Assembly (NCBI GenBank): GCA_035497735.1
Contig: DATJCX010000069.1
Span: 62,001-126,000 of the forward strand
Origin: Brumimicrobium sp035497735
Lineage (GTDB): Bacteria; Bacteroidota; Bacteroidia; Flavobacteriales_D; Crocinitomicaceae
DNA: 64,000 bases
Direction of reading: 5' to 3'
The translations under genes were made by a program, and so were the position numbers. The notes under the pieces were generated by a model. That model did no database searches. It was not told the origin of the DNA and saw nothing but the letters and a program-made list of their open reading frames with translations. Below, in pieces: positions 15,530 through 24,177 of this stretch (position 1 is its first letter; every line of letters begins with the position of its first letter).

Positions 15530-17059
15530 ATGCAAGAAAAGATTTTAATACTCGACTTTGGTTCTCAGTATACTCAACTCATTGCTAGGAGAGTTAGAGA
15601 GCTTAATGTTTACAGCGAAGTTCGTCCATGGGGCAAACCGCTAGAATTGACAGAAGATATTAAAGGGATAATTCTTTCTGGAAGTGCTGCTTCTGTGAAT
15701 AATCAAGGCTCACCAAGAATTGACTTGTCCGAAATCAGAGGGAAAGTTCCGCTGTTGGGTATTGGATTTGGCGCACAATTCATAGCGCATGAACAAGGTG
15801 GAAAAGTAGCAACTTCTTCTTCTCGTGATTATGCTAAAGCGAATTTTAATTTTATAGATAAAGAAGATAAATTCTTCAACGGTGTAACAGATAACTCTCA
15901 AGTTTGGGCTTCTGTAGGTGATGCTATTGAGTCTTTACCAGCTAACTTTAAAGTTATTGCTAGTACGGACAATGAGAAATATGCAGCTTTCAAAATACAA
16001 GAGGAAGACACCTACGGAATACAGTTTCACCCAGAAGTTTATCATTCAACGGATGGTAAATTGATGTTGGAGAATTTCATATTAAACATTGCAGTATGTA
16101 ACCAAACATGGACGCCCGAGGCTTTCGTGGAGAATATGGTGAATGAACTAAAGACAGAAATCGGAGATGAAAAAGTTATCCTGGGTTTATCTGGCGGAGT
16201 AGATTCTTCAGTTGCTGCAGTTCTATTGCATAGAGCGATTGGAAAGAATTTACATTGTATTTTCGTAAACCATGGTTTACTTAGGAAAGATGAATATACA
16301 GAGGTTTTAGCTAGCTATCAAGGAATGGGATTGAATGTAAAAGGAGTGGATGCTTCTGATAAATTCTTCTCAGCATTAGAAGGGATTTCTGAGCCTGAAA
16401 CCAAAAGAAAGGCAATCGGCAAGATATTTGTAGATGTGTTTGATGAAGAGTCTAAACTCGTTAAAAACGCGAAATGGTTAGGACAAGGGACAATTTACCC
16501 AGACATTATCGAGTCAGTTGGAGTAGATGGTGGTTCTCAGCCAATTAAGTCGCATCATAACGTGGGTGGACTTCCTGATTATATGAAATTAAAAGTCGTG
16601 GAACCATTGAAATTGCTTTTTAAAGATGAGGTACGCCGTGTTGGAAAAGTGTTAGATCTTTCTCCAAATATCTTGGGGAGACATCCTTTCCCAGGACCTG
16701 GTTTAGGTATCCGTGTTTTAGGAGAAGTAACGCGAGAAAAAGTTGCGACACTTCAAAAAGCGGACGCTATCTTCATCGAAGAATTGCGTAAAAATGATTT
16801 GTATGACGAAGTTTGGCAAGCAGGAGCGATTTTCTTACCAGTAAATACTGTTGGTGTTTCTGGAGATAAAAGAACCTACGAAAATGCTGTTGCATTAAGA
16901 GCAGTAATGTCTGTTGACGGAATGACTGCTGATTGGATTCACTTGCCGTATGAATTATTGGGAACTGTTTCAAACAGAATTATCAACGAGGTGGATGGAA
17001 TTAATCGTGTAACTTACGATATTAGTTCTAAGCCGCCTGCAACAATTGAATGGGAATAA
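15530..17059 (+). CDS. guaA: GMP synthase with an altered glutaminase domain
   Basis: Converts XMP to GMP with ATP and a nitrogen donor. The 509-aa protein starts at the ATG giving MQEKILILDFGSQYTQL; the longer frame from 15470 lacks homology. The N-terminal class I amidotransferase domain (1-190) keeps H167 and E169 (FHPE) but has Gly79 in GIGFGAQ where the nucleophile Cys of GxCxGxQ belongs, and SVGD where SHGD is usual. The ATP-pyrophosphatase domain is intact (SGGVDSS 221-227), as is the dimerisation domain to the PPATIEWE end. I infer that it may use free ammonia. The stop overlaps the next start by one base. Confidence 0.93.
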   Translation: MQEKILILDFGSQYTQLIARRVRELNVYSEVRPWGKPLELTEDIKGIILSGSAASVNNQGSPRIDLSEIRGKVPLLGIGFGAQFIAHEQGGKVATSSSRDYAKANFNFIDKEDKFFNGVTDNSQVWASVGDAIESLPANFKVIASTDNEKYAAFKIQEEDTYGIQFHPEVYHSTDGKLMLENFILNIAVCNQTWTPEAFVENMVNELKTEIGDEKVILGLSGGVDSSVAAVLLHRAIGKNLHCIFVNHGLLRKDEYTEVLASYQGMGLNVKGVDASDKFFSALEGISEPETKRKAIGKIFVDVFDEESKLVKNAKWLGQGTIYPDIIESVGVDGGSQPIKSHHNVGGLPDYMKLKVVEPLKLLFKDEVRRVGKVLDLSPNILGRHPFPGPGLGIRVLGEVTREKVATLQKADAIFIEELRKNDLYDEVWQAGAIFLPVNTVGVSGDKRTYENAVALRAVMSVDGMTADWIHLPYELLGTVSNRIINEVDGINRVTYDISSKPPATIEWE

Positions 17060-18963
17060 TGAGAATTTTAGCAATTTTACTTTTTGTTATAGGTGTAAAT
17101 TTTGTTGGCTTTTCACAAGAAATTGGTGAAGAAACAAGAGAAGGGAAGACTTATAAAGTGCATGTTGTTGAAGCTGGAAATACGCTTTACGGTTTACATA
17201 TTAAATACGGTGTTGCCATTGAGGATATTGTAAAGGCAAATCCTACCGTAACTGATGGCTTGAAGGTGGGACAGAAGTTGTACATTCCTTTTGATAAAAC
17301 AAAAGAGAAAGAAGAAGTAACTGCAATTCATATCGTTAAGAAAAAAGAAACGCTTTATGGTATTTCTCGTCAGTACAAATGTTCGGTAGATGAACTTATT
17401 CGCTTGAATCCAGGCGTAGAAGATGGCTTAGATATTGGACAAGAATTGAGAATTCCGCTAGATAAAGATGCTGCTCCTTTAGTTGTGAAAGGACCAGATC
17501 ATTGGAAGGAACCTAAAGAAGAAAAACCAAAAGAGGAAGAAACTGTAAAAGTTGAAACGGACGGACCTACAAAAGAAGAGGTAAAAGACGTCGAAGAAAC
17601 TCTTTTGGAAGATGATGAAACTGCTGACGTAAACTATAAGATAGAGTTTACAGACAGTATCATCGAGTACGAAGTGCAAAAAGGCGAAACGCTGTATTCT
17701 ATTTCTCGTAGGTTTATGGTTCCAGTTGAAAAATTGGTAGCTGATAACAATATTAAAGGAAATAGCATTCAGCCAGGACAAATTCTGAAAATCCAACTGA
17801 AGCAGGAGCGAATCTCTGAAGTAGATGCGCCAGATGTTGGTGCTGCAGAGAGTTTAGAAAACTGGGAGCGTCCGAATCTTATTGCTCTTAAAGATAAATA
17901 CAAAGTGTTGGTTGCTTTGCCAATGCGCTTGAATCAAAATTCAAGAGTGTTGTCTGGTACTTATGATGATAAAACAGAATTGAATTCTTTAACAGAGTTA
18001 TCTGTTTCTTTCTTGATGGGGGCTCAAATGGCCATTGATTCTTTAGAGAAATTAGGATTAAACGCTGATGTTGAGTTTTTCGATACAGACGGAGATTTGA
18101 ATAAATTCAAAGACTACTTAGGAGCAACAAACTTGAAGAAATTCGATATGTTGATTGGACCTTTCTATCCAAAGCTGATGGAATATGCAGCAACTTGGGC
18201 AAAGGATAATAAAGTTCCTGTGATTGCAGTTACTAAAATTCCAACAAAATTATTGGAAGAGAATCCGTATGTCGTTTCTACTGTTCCGTCTGATTTAACT
18301 TTAATAGGAGGAATGGCAAAGTACTTAGCACAGGTAGAAAACGCAAATATCATTGTTATCGAGGGAGAAAACGAAGTGGCGAAAAAGAATGTTAGCTACT
18401 TTGGAAACACTTTCGCTAAGTATGCAAACGGTAAAACATTGAAGTCGTCTACAGCTTCTGGTTTAGCTGGATTTATGGATCCAAATAAGGAGAACTACTT
18501 TGTTTGTTTGACAGATAATGTGCAACAAGTAATGAAATTCACGAATGCTTTAAACGCAGCTAAAAATACAAATTCTAATACCAAGAAAGCAAAAGTAAGT
18601 ATGGTTGGATTGAGCGAGTGGAAGGATATCACTGCATTAACAGCCTACTATAGAAATCGTTTTGAATTGCACTATGCATCTAGTAATCATTTAGATTACT
18701 CAGACTCATTGTCGAATGAATTTACAAAGAAGTTCAGAGCAAGATACAGTTCAGATCCTACTAAATATGCTTTCCATGGATTCGACGTAGTTCTATCTCA
18801 ATTGAGTTATTTATTACTTGGATTTGATAGAAGTAAAGGATTGATGGATGAGTTTTACTTAAAACCAGTAGGTCCTAGACATGGAAGTGAAAACTCAGCT
18901 GTGTTTATTTCTAAGCAGGCTGACTTTGAAAACGTACTGTTAAAAGTGGTGCGTCTGGATTAA
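17059..18963 (+). CDS. LysM-repeat protein with periplasmic-binding-protein-like domain
   Basis: 634-aa exported protein. I use the ATG at 17059, which overlaps the guaA stop (TAATG) and gives a signal peptide (MRILAILLFVIGVNFVGFSQ). Three LysM modules follow, each with a VxxGxTLYxIxxxY-type core: about residues 33-77, 88-135 and 198-245, separated by a charged Glu/Lys linker. LysM binds peptidoglycan. The remaining 370 residues resemble type 1 periplasmic binding folds of the branched-chain amino acid/LivK class (KYKVLVALPMRLN, FDMLIGPFYPKLM, VPVIAV). No transporter is near, so it may sense or scaffold rather than deliver a ligand. Confidence 0.87.
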   Translation: MRILAILLFVIGVNFVGFSQEIGEETREGKTYKVHVVEAGNTLYGLHIKYGVAIEDIVKANPTVTDGLKVGQKLYIPFDKTKEKEEVTAIHIVKKKETLYGISRQYKCSVDELIRLNPGVEDGLDIGQELRIPLDKDAAPLVVKGPDHWKEPKEEKPKEEETVKVETDGPTKEEVKDVEETLLEDDETADVNYKIEFTDSIIEYEVQKGETLYSISRRFMVPVEKLVADNNIKGNSIQPGQILKIQLKQERISEVDAPDVGAAESLENWERPNLIALKDKYKVLVALPMRLNQNSRVLSGTYDDKTELNSLTELSVSFLMGAQMAIDSLEKLGLNADVEFFDTDGDLNKFKDYLGATNLKKFDMLIGPFYPKLMEYAATWAKDNKVPVIAVTKIPTKLLEENPYVVSTVPSDLTLIGGMAKYLAQVENANIIVIEGENEVAKKNVSYFGNTFAKYANGKTLKSSTASGLAGFMDPNKENYFVCLTDNVQQVMKFTNALNAAKNTNSNTKKAKVSMVGLSEWKDITALTAYYRNRFELHYASSNHLDYSDSLSNEFTKKFRARYSSDPTKYAFHGFDVVLSQLSYLLLGFDRSKGLMDEFYLKPVGPRHGSENSAVFISKQADFENVLLKVVRLD

Positions 18964-19016
18964 GACAGAAATTGAAGATATTGTCTTCTATCTTAGCGAT
19001 AGAAGCTTATGAAAAA

Positions 19017-19050
19017 AAAACAGTAGTAAATATTCATTTACTACTGTTTT
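19017..19050. terminator. Bidirectional terminator between converging genes
   Basis: Perfect 15-bp stem (19017-19031 with 19036-19050), loop ATTC. An A run flanks it on the left and T-rich sequence on the right, so it can end the LysM gene and the dioxygenase gene. A second 8-bp hairpin lies just upstream (18985-18992 with 18998-19005). Confidence 0.8.
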
Positions 19051-19135
19051 GCTTTATATGATTTTGTGTCAAATTGAAAATCAACCTTTTCTTTCGAATA
19101 AGTACCGTCCCCAATTGAACAACATCCACATCGAC

Positions 19136-20359
19136 TTATTTAATCAATCCGATTTCTCTTAATCTTTCCGTTAAATACTCACCTGCGGTAATGTCTTCAT
19201 ATGCCTTTGGATGATCAGCATCTATACAAGATGGTAAGCAGTTTAGAGGCATGTCTGACCTTGGATGTAAGAAGAAAGGAACAGAATATCTACTTGTGCC
19301 TAAATTCTCACTAGAAGGGTTGATTACGCGATGTGTTGTAGATTTTAATTTGTTGTTTGTTAAACGTTGCAACATATCTCCAACATTCACAACGATATGA
19401 TCTTGAATCTCTGTAACAGAAACCCATTCGTTTTGCTTGTTTAAAACTTGTAAACCGTCGGCAGAAGCACCCACTAACAAAGTAATTAAGTTAATGTCCT
19501 CATGCTCACCAGCACGAACAGCACCTTCTTCAATTTCTCCAACAATCGGTGGATAGTGAATTGGTCTTAGAATACTATTCCCGTTGTGAATAAATGGATT
19601 AAAGTAAGTTTCTTCTAGTCCTAAGTGAAGTGCGATTGCTCTTAGCAAATGTCTTCCAGTATTTTCAAATGTTTGGTAAGCCTCTTTCCCAATTTTCAAA
19701 AAGTTAGGTTGTTCATCTACGTTTACATTCTCTGGGTAATTTCTCCCAATTGGATCACCGTCTTCAACAAATTGTCCAAAGTGCCAGAATTCTTTTAAAT
19801 CTCCAGCTGATTTTCCTTTGGCATGTTCTTGTCCGAAAGGTGTGTAACCTCTTTGACCACCAATTCCTTCGATATGATATTTCTTTTTAGTCGCTTCATC
19901 TAAACCAAAGAAGTCTTTCATTTCTTGATATAGCTTGTCAATTAAATTTTGAGAAATACCGTGATTTCTAACAGCAACAAATCCAATTCCTTCGTAAGCA
20001 CTTCCCAATGCATTGATGAAATTTTGTTGTAAAGTCTTGTCATCTGATAAAAAATCTGATAAATCTACTGATGGGATACCTTTTGGTGTACTCATATTAT
20101 TTGTGTTTTTATTATTTTTTATATATTCTTTGGCTGCTTTAAATTGCTTTTCAAATTCTTTTTCCGTACTCATTTTGTACATCTCTGAATTCCCTTTAAT
20201 CATCTCATGCACTTGCATTTGTTCAAAATACTTTTCCGCGTGAACAAGATGGATGTTAAAGCGTTTACCTACTAGTAGGACTTCTTCAAAAGTGGTAAGA
20301 GAGGTGATTTTGTAAAACGCCTTATTGTCAAATCTAACTCTATATTGGGGAAATTCCAT
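19136..20359 (-). CDS. Isopenicillin N synthase-like Fe(II)/2-oxoglutarate dioxygenase with N-terminal extension
   Basis: 407 aa. Residues 89-407 form a complete non-haem iron dioxygenase of the isopenicillin N synthase/2OG family: DIOX_N region (GIPSVDLSDFL), facial triad H286, D288 and H343, and SRYS with R357 for the cosubstrate. Met89 (20095) is the usual start of such proteins. The first 75 residues look like a separate small protein (MEFPQYRVRFDNKAFYKI), and the junction KNNKNTNN is encoded by an AT-rich stretch like an intergenic leader. There is no stop or frameshift between them, so a fusion is made unless translation starts again at Met89. Substrate unknown. Confidence 0.85.
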   Translation of the reverse strand: MEFPQYRVRFDNKAFYKITSLTTFEEVLLVGKRFNIHLVHAEKYFEQMQVHEMIKGNSEMYKMSTEKEFEKQFKAAKEYIKNNKNTNNMSTPKGIPSVDLSDFLSDDKTLQQNFINALGSAYEGIGFVAVRNHGISQNLIDKLYQEMKDFFGLDEATKKKYHIEGIGGQRGYTPFGQEHAKGKSAGDLKEFWHFGQFVEDGDPIGRNYPENVNVDEQPNFLKIGKEAYQTFENTGRHLLRAIALHLGLEETYFNPFIHNGNSILRPIHYPPIVGEIEEGAVRAGEHEDINLITLLVGASADGLQVLNKQNEWVSVTEIQDHIVVNVGDMLQRLTNNKLKSTTHRVINPSSENLGTSRYSVPFFLHPRSDMPLNCLPSCIDADHPKAYEDITAGEYLTERLREIGLIK

Positions 20360-20366
20360 AACTTTG
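20359..20366 (+). promoter_or_regulatory. -7 promoter box for the TPR-nth operon
   Basis: TAACTTTG, 18 nt before the TPR start. It overlaps the start codon of the divergent dioxygenase gene. Confidence 0.45.
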
Positions 20367-20384
20367 TCTAATTCAATTTAGAAG

Positions 20385-21062
20385 ATGCAAATGTACATAA
20401 ATTCAGAACATAAAAAAGCCCAAGAGCTCATGGATGAGCAGAAGTATGAAAAAGCTTTGGTGTTTTTCAATAAAGCTTTAGTGCTCAATCCGAATCATCC
20501 AGACATATTGTCGCACAGAGGTGTGCTGTATTTACACTTGAATCAAAAGAGAAAGTGTTTTGATGACTTAGAGTTATCTTTAAACTTGGATAAAGACTAT
20601 GCGTATCGCTATGCTTGTTTAGCTTATGCTAGAGAATTCTTTGGAGACTTAGACAGTGCCATTGAATTATATGAAAAAGCAGTGGTTATCGATCCAGATG
20701 ATGCGATTTCTCATAATAATTTAGGATTGTTAAGGGAGAAAAAAGGATATCAGAAACAAGCGCAACATGACTTCGATAAGGCTGATTTGTTGGCAGAAAA
20801 GCAAAAGGATGTCATTTTTAAAATGGATGAATCGGATGCGGAAAAAGAAGATCAACCTGCAAAAATTGTTAATCCATTGCCAAAGCCTGGTTCGTTAAAC
20901 ATTCCACTAGGAGAAAAATTGCAGCCAAAAAAGTTGGAACCGGATGTAAAAGCTTCCAAAACCAAGATAATGATCGATGTTTTTACTAAAAAGAGTAAAC
21001 TGAAAGAGTTTATCGACTTTGTGAAAAACGGTTTTAAATTGAAAGAAGAACAAGATGACTAA
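20385..21062 (+). CDS. Tetratricopeptide-repeat protein upstream of nth
   Basis: 225-aa protein without a signal peptide, so probably cytosolic. Three to four TPR units fill residues 5-135 (AQELMDEQKYEKALVFFNKALVLNP; LDSAIELYEKAVVIDPDD; AISHNNLGLLREKKG). A charged tail of about 80 residues follows with a Pro-rich piece and a Lys-rich helix. The end overlaps the nth start by 8 nt, which suggests coupled expression with the DNA repair enzyme, but nothing in the sequence ties it to repair. The start ATG has a second Met at residue 3; either is possible. Confidence 0.8.
   Translation: MQMYINSEHKKAQELMDEQKYEKALVFFNKALVLNPNHPDILSHRGVLYLHLNQKRKCFDDLELSLNLDKDYAYRYACLAYAREFFGDLDSAIELYEKAVVIDPDDAISHNNLGLLREKKGYQKQAQHDFDKADLLAEKQKDVIFKMDESDAEKEDQPAKIVNPLPKPGSLNIPLGEKLQPKKLEPDVKASKTKIMIDVFTKKSKLKEFIDFVKNGFKLKEEQDD
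20388..20395 (-). promoter_or_regulatory. -7 promoter box for the dioxygenase gene
   Basis: TACATTTG on the minus strand, 28 nt before the ATG at 20359 and inside the first codons of the divergent TPR gene. Confidence 0.45.
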
Positions 21063-21702
21063 AAAAGAGAAAGCTGAATTTATCATGGAAGAGTTGGAAA
21101 AACTCTATCCAAAAGTTGAGGTGCCATTAGATCATAAAGATGAATATACTTTATTAATTGCAGTTTTACTTTCGGCACAATGCACGGATGTTCGTGTGAA
21201 TCTTGTTACTCCTCATTTGTTTGCTAGAGCAGACAATCCTTACGATATGATTAAACTAGACGTTGAGGAAATTAGAGAAATCATTCGCTCTTGCGGTTTA
21301 TCTCCTCGAAAGTCTAAAGCTATCTACGAGCTGTCCCATATTTTGATTGATAAACATGATGGGAAAGTACCTGCAAGCTTTGAATATCTTGAAGAATTGC
21401 CAGGTGTTGGACACAAGACTGCTTCGGTTGTGATGTCGCAAGCATTCGGCATTCCTGCTTTTCCTGTCGACACGCATATTCATAGATTGTTGTACCGTTG
21501 GGGAATTACCAATGGTAAATCTGTTGAGCAAACAGAGAAGGATGCTAAGAAAGTGTTTCCAAAAGAAGTGTGGAATAAACTGCACATCCAAATCATTCTT
21601 TACGGTAGAGAATATTCTCCAGCAAGAAATCCTAGATTGAGTGTAGACTATATCACCGAAGCGATTGGACGAAAATCTGTCTTAAAGGATTATAAACCCT
21701 AA
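21055..21702 (+). CDS. nth: Endonuclease III without the iron-sulfur cluster loop
   Basis: DNA glycosylase/AP lyase that removes oxidised pyrimidines. The 215-aa protein has the helix-hairpin-helix LPGVGHKTA with catalytic K121 and the essential D139 in PVDTHIHR. The C-terminal region that in E. coli holds a 4Fe-4S cluster on four cysteines reads REYSPARNPRLSVDYITEAIGR and has no cysteine, so the cluster is absent. From memory, this is also seen in other flavobacterial Nth proteins, so it is likely a lineage trait and not inactivation. The gene overlaps the TPR gene by 8 nt. Confidence 0.93.
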   Translation: MTKKEKAEFIMEELEKLYPKVEVPLDHKDEYTLLIAVLLSAQCTDVRVNLVTPHLFARADNPYDMIKLDVEEIREIIRSCGLSPRKSKAIYELSHILIDKHDGKVPASFEYLEELPGVGHKTASVVMSQAFGIPAFPVDTHIHRLLYRWGITNGKSVEQTEKDAKKVFPKEVWNKLHIQIILYGREYSPARNPRLSVDYITEAIGRKSVLKDYKP

Positions 21703-21852
21703 TAGGAAATAGGAAATTTGAATGTTCCGTAAATATAGCAATAAGTATTGCTGCTGATGGATTATCTATTGTTGCTCTTCAATTACAGTTGAAGTTTTAT
21801 ATTTCATTAGAGAAATACGAACTATCTCTCCTTTTTTATTTATCTTTCCACT

Positions 21853-22773
21853 ATGGCAGAAAAAATACAACGAGAATATCTTGAGAAATTCGGTAGTTTG
21901 GAACTACTTGCTAAGCAAATTGTAGAAGGCTTTATCACGGGACTACATAAGAGTCCGTTTCATGGCTTCTCTGTTGAGTTTGCCGAGCATCGTTTGTATA
22001 ATGCTGGCGAATCCACACGACATGTGGATTGGAAGTTATTTGCACGTACAGAAAAGCTCTTCACTAAGAAGTATGAAGAAGAAACAAACTTACGTTGCCA
22101 ATTTGTTCTCGACGCTTCTAGTTCGATGTATTTTCATGACAAAGACAATTGGTCAAAACTGAAATATAGTGTTTATGGAATTGCTTCTTTGATGGAATTG
22201 TTAAAACGTCAGAGAGACGCCGTTGGTTTGTCTATTTTTACCGATAAGTTGGACTTACATACCGAGAATAAATCTTCTGAAAGACATCATCATTATCTAT
22301 ATGCTGAGTTAGAAAAACTCCTGCATAATTACGAACCAAAAGAAGCAAAAGCAACTGATTCTATTCAGGTTTTACATGATATTGCCGAACTGAGTCACCG
22401 CCGAAGTTTGATTGTCATCTTTTCTGATATGTTGGATGATCCGGAACGTACTGATGAGTTATTTGAAGCGCTTCAACATTTAAAGCACAATAAGCATGAG
22501 GTGATTTTATTTCACGTTGTAGATAAGACTATGGAATTGGATTTTGATTTAGAGAATCGTCCTTATACTTTGGTGGATATGGAGACGGGAGAACAAATGA
22601 AATTGATTCCTAGAGAAGTGAAGGAACACTATACTGAGCAAATTGCTAAGCATTTCAAGGAATTAAAAGATAAATGTGGTGCTTATGGAATTGATTTCTA
22701 TGAATTAGATACCAATGAAAATCTGAATGAACTATTGATTAAGTTCTTGACAAAGCGTCAGAAAATGAGGTAA
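21853..22773 (+). CDS. DUF58 domain protein
   Basis: 306-aa protein of the DUF58 family, often encoded with MoxR AAA+ ATPases and von Willebrand A proteins. The conserved N-terminal block (GFSVEFAEHRLYNAGESTRHVDWKLFART in part) and a VWA-like region with the DASSSMYF metal-site motif (about residue 91) are visible, followed by LIVIFSDMLDD. Such proteins may help assemble or fold periplasmic or metal-binding partners. No moxR lies within the window; the gene stands alone between nth and pdhB. No membrane segment is seen. Confidence 0.88.
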   Translation: MAEKIQREYLEKFGSLELLAKQIVEGFITGLHKSPFHGFSVEFAEHRLYNAGESTRHVDWKLFARTEKLFTKKYEEETNLRCQFVLDASSSMYFHDKDNWSKLKYSVYGIASLMELLKRQRDAVGLSIFTDKLDLHTENKSSERHHHYLYAELEKLLHNYEPKEAKATDSIQVLHDIAELSHRRSLIVIFSDMLDDPERTDELFEALQHLKHNKHEVILFHVVDKTMELDFDLENRPYTLVDMETGEQMKLIPREVKEHYTEQIAKHFKELKDKCGAYGIDFYELDTNENLNELLIKFLTKRQKMR

Positions 22774-22789
22774 GCTTCAATCAAAAAAA

Positions 22790-22910
22790 GGATGTTTCAA
22801 AACTGGTGAACTGCAAGTTTTTTGAAAAGCTTTGAACTTAATTACATACTTTAATATGTTCATTTCGTTATTGTTTTCAATCCTTTGCGTTCCTTACTTT
22901 TGAAACATCC
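22790..22910. repeat. Long inverted repeat between DUF58 gene and pdhB
   Basis: GGATGTTTCAAAA (22790-22802) recurs as its exact reverse complement at 22898-22910, enclosing 95 nt. A run of A precedes the left arm. The loop is too long for a normal terminator; it could be a processed RNA structure or a bidirectional terminator for the converging genes. Confidence 0.55.
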
Positions 22911-22967
22911 AGTATTTATTATGAAATTTAACCTAATTGAGACAGTTTTGACAACCGCTCATTTGTT

Positions 22968-23948
22968 TTAATTTCTATATAAAGTCGCTTTTACTGCTTT
23001 AATAACTCTATCCACATTTGGTAAAGCTACATCGATCAATGAAGTCGAGAATGGAAGCGGGGTATCAGTTTGAGTAACTCTCATAACTGGCGCATCCAAA
23101 TAATCGAAAGCATATCTTTGGAGGTGGTATGCAATTTCAGAAGAAATAGAAGCTAATGGCCAAGATTCTTCAACTACCACACAACGATTTGTTTTCTTAA
23201 TTGATTCAATAACTGCTGGGTAATCAATTGGTCTAACAGTGCGTAAATCGATGATTTCGCATTCGATTCCTTCTTTTGCCAACTCTTCAGCTGCTGCGTG
23301 AGCAACTTTCATGATTTTTCCAAAAGAAACGATTGTTACATCTTTTCCTTTTCTTTTGATATCAGCAACTCCAATTGGAATTAAGTATTCTCCTTCAGGA
23401 ACTTCTCCTTTATCTCCATACATTTTCTCAGACTCTAAGAAAACAATAGGGTCATTATCTCTAATTGCAGATTTTAATAAACCTTTTGCATCAGCTGGTG
23501 TAGAAGGTGTGATAACCTTTAAACCTGGTACATGCGCATAGAAAGATTCGAAAGCTTGAGAGTGCGTTGCTGCTAATTGACCAGCTGAACCGTTACCACC
23601 TCTAAAAACAATTGGAACGTGGTATTGTCCACCTGACATTTGAAGCATTTTTGCTGCACTATTTATAATTTGGTCAGAAGCCAAAAGCGCAAAGTTCCAA
23701 GTCATAAACTCAATGATTGGTCTTAAACCATTCATTGCAGCTCCAACACCGATACCAGTAAAACCTAACTCAGCAATTGGCGTGTCGATTACTCGTTTTG
23801 AACCAAACTCATCTAACATTCCTTTGGAAACCTTGTAAGCACCGTTGTATTCGGCAACTTCCTCTCCCATTAAAAATACATTTTCATCTCGACGCATCTC
23901 TTCAGACATCGCCTCATTTAATGCTTCTCTAAATTGAATAACCCTCAT
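22968..23948 (-). CDS. pdhB: Pyruvate dehydrogenase E1 component, beta subunit
   Basis: With the alpha subunit, decarboxylates pyruvate using thiamine diphosphate and passes the acetyl group to E2. The 326 aa match bacterial E1-beta: MRVIQFREALNEAMSEEMRRDENVFLMGEEV at the start, the conserved DTPIAELGFTGIGVGAA block, QAFESFYAHVPGLKVI and a C-terminal domain with DLRTVRPID and ESWPLAS. The alpha subunit and E2 genes are about 26 kb away at 49-51 kb, so pdhB is expressed separately. Branched-chain or acetoin dehydrogenase beta subunits are close relatives, but the pdhA-pdhC pair in the window favours pyruvate. Confidence 0.92.
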   Translation of the reverse strand: MRVIQFREALNEAMSEEMRRDENVFLMGEEVAEYNGAYKVSKGMLDEFGSKRVIDTPIAELGFTGIGVGAAMNGLRPIIEFMTWNFALLASDQIINSAAKMLQMSGGQYHVPIVFRGGNGSAGQLAATHSQAFESFYAHVPGLKVITPSTPADAKGLLKSAIRDNDPIVFLESEKMYGDKGEVPEGEYLIPIGVADIKRKGKDVTIVSFGKIMKVAHAAAEELAKEGIECEIIDLRTVRPIDYPAVIESIKKTNRCVVVEESWPLASISSEIAYHLQRYAFDYLDAPVMRVTQTDTPLPFSTSLIDVALPNVDRVIKAVKATLYRN

Positions 23949-24153
23949 TTTAAATACCTTAAGTTATTGTTTTATGCTTTTTGCACAACAGAAAGGTAAA
24001 ATTACGAAAATTAGTTGGGATGGGTTGTGAAAGTACAGGATTTTTAATTGAAAAAATGGGAAACTAACTTCGAGGATTAAAATTAAAGCATCAATGAGGC
24101 TAAAATCGTCTAGGTATTCTCCATTCTAAAGGTACTTTTTAATAAAAACTACT

Positions 24154-24161
24154 TATCTTTA
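24154..24161 (+). promoter_or_regulatory. Possible -7 promoter box for pfkA
   Basis: TATCTTTA differs from the consensus only in its last base and lies 16 nt before the ATG. Confidence 0.35.
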
Positions 24162-24177
24162 AACCAAATTTTGTATC

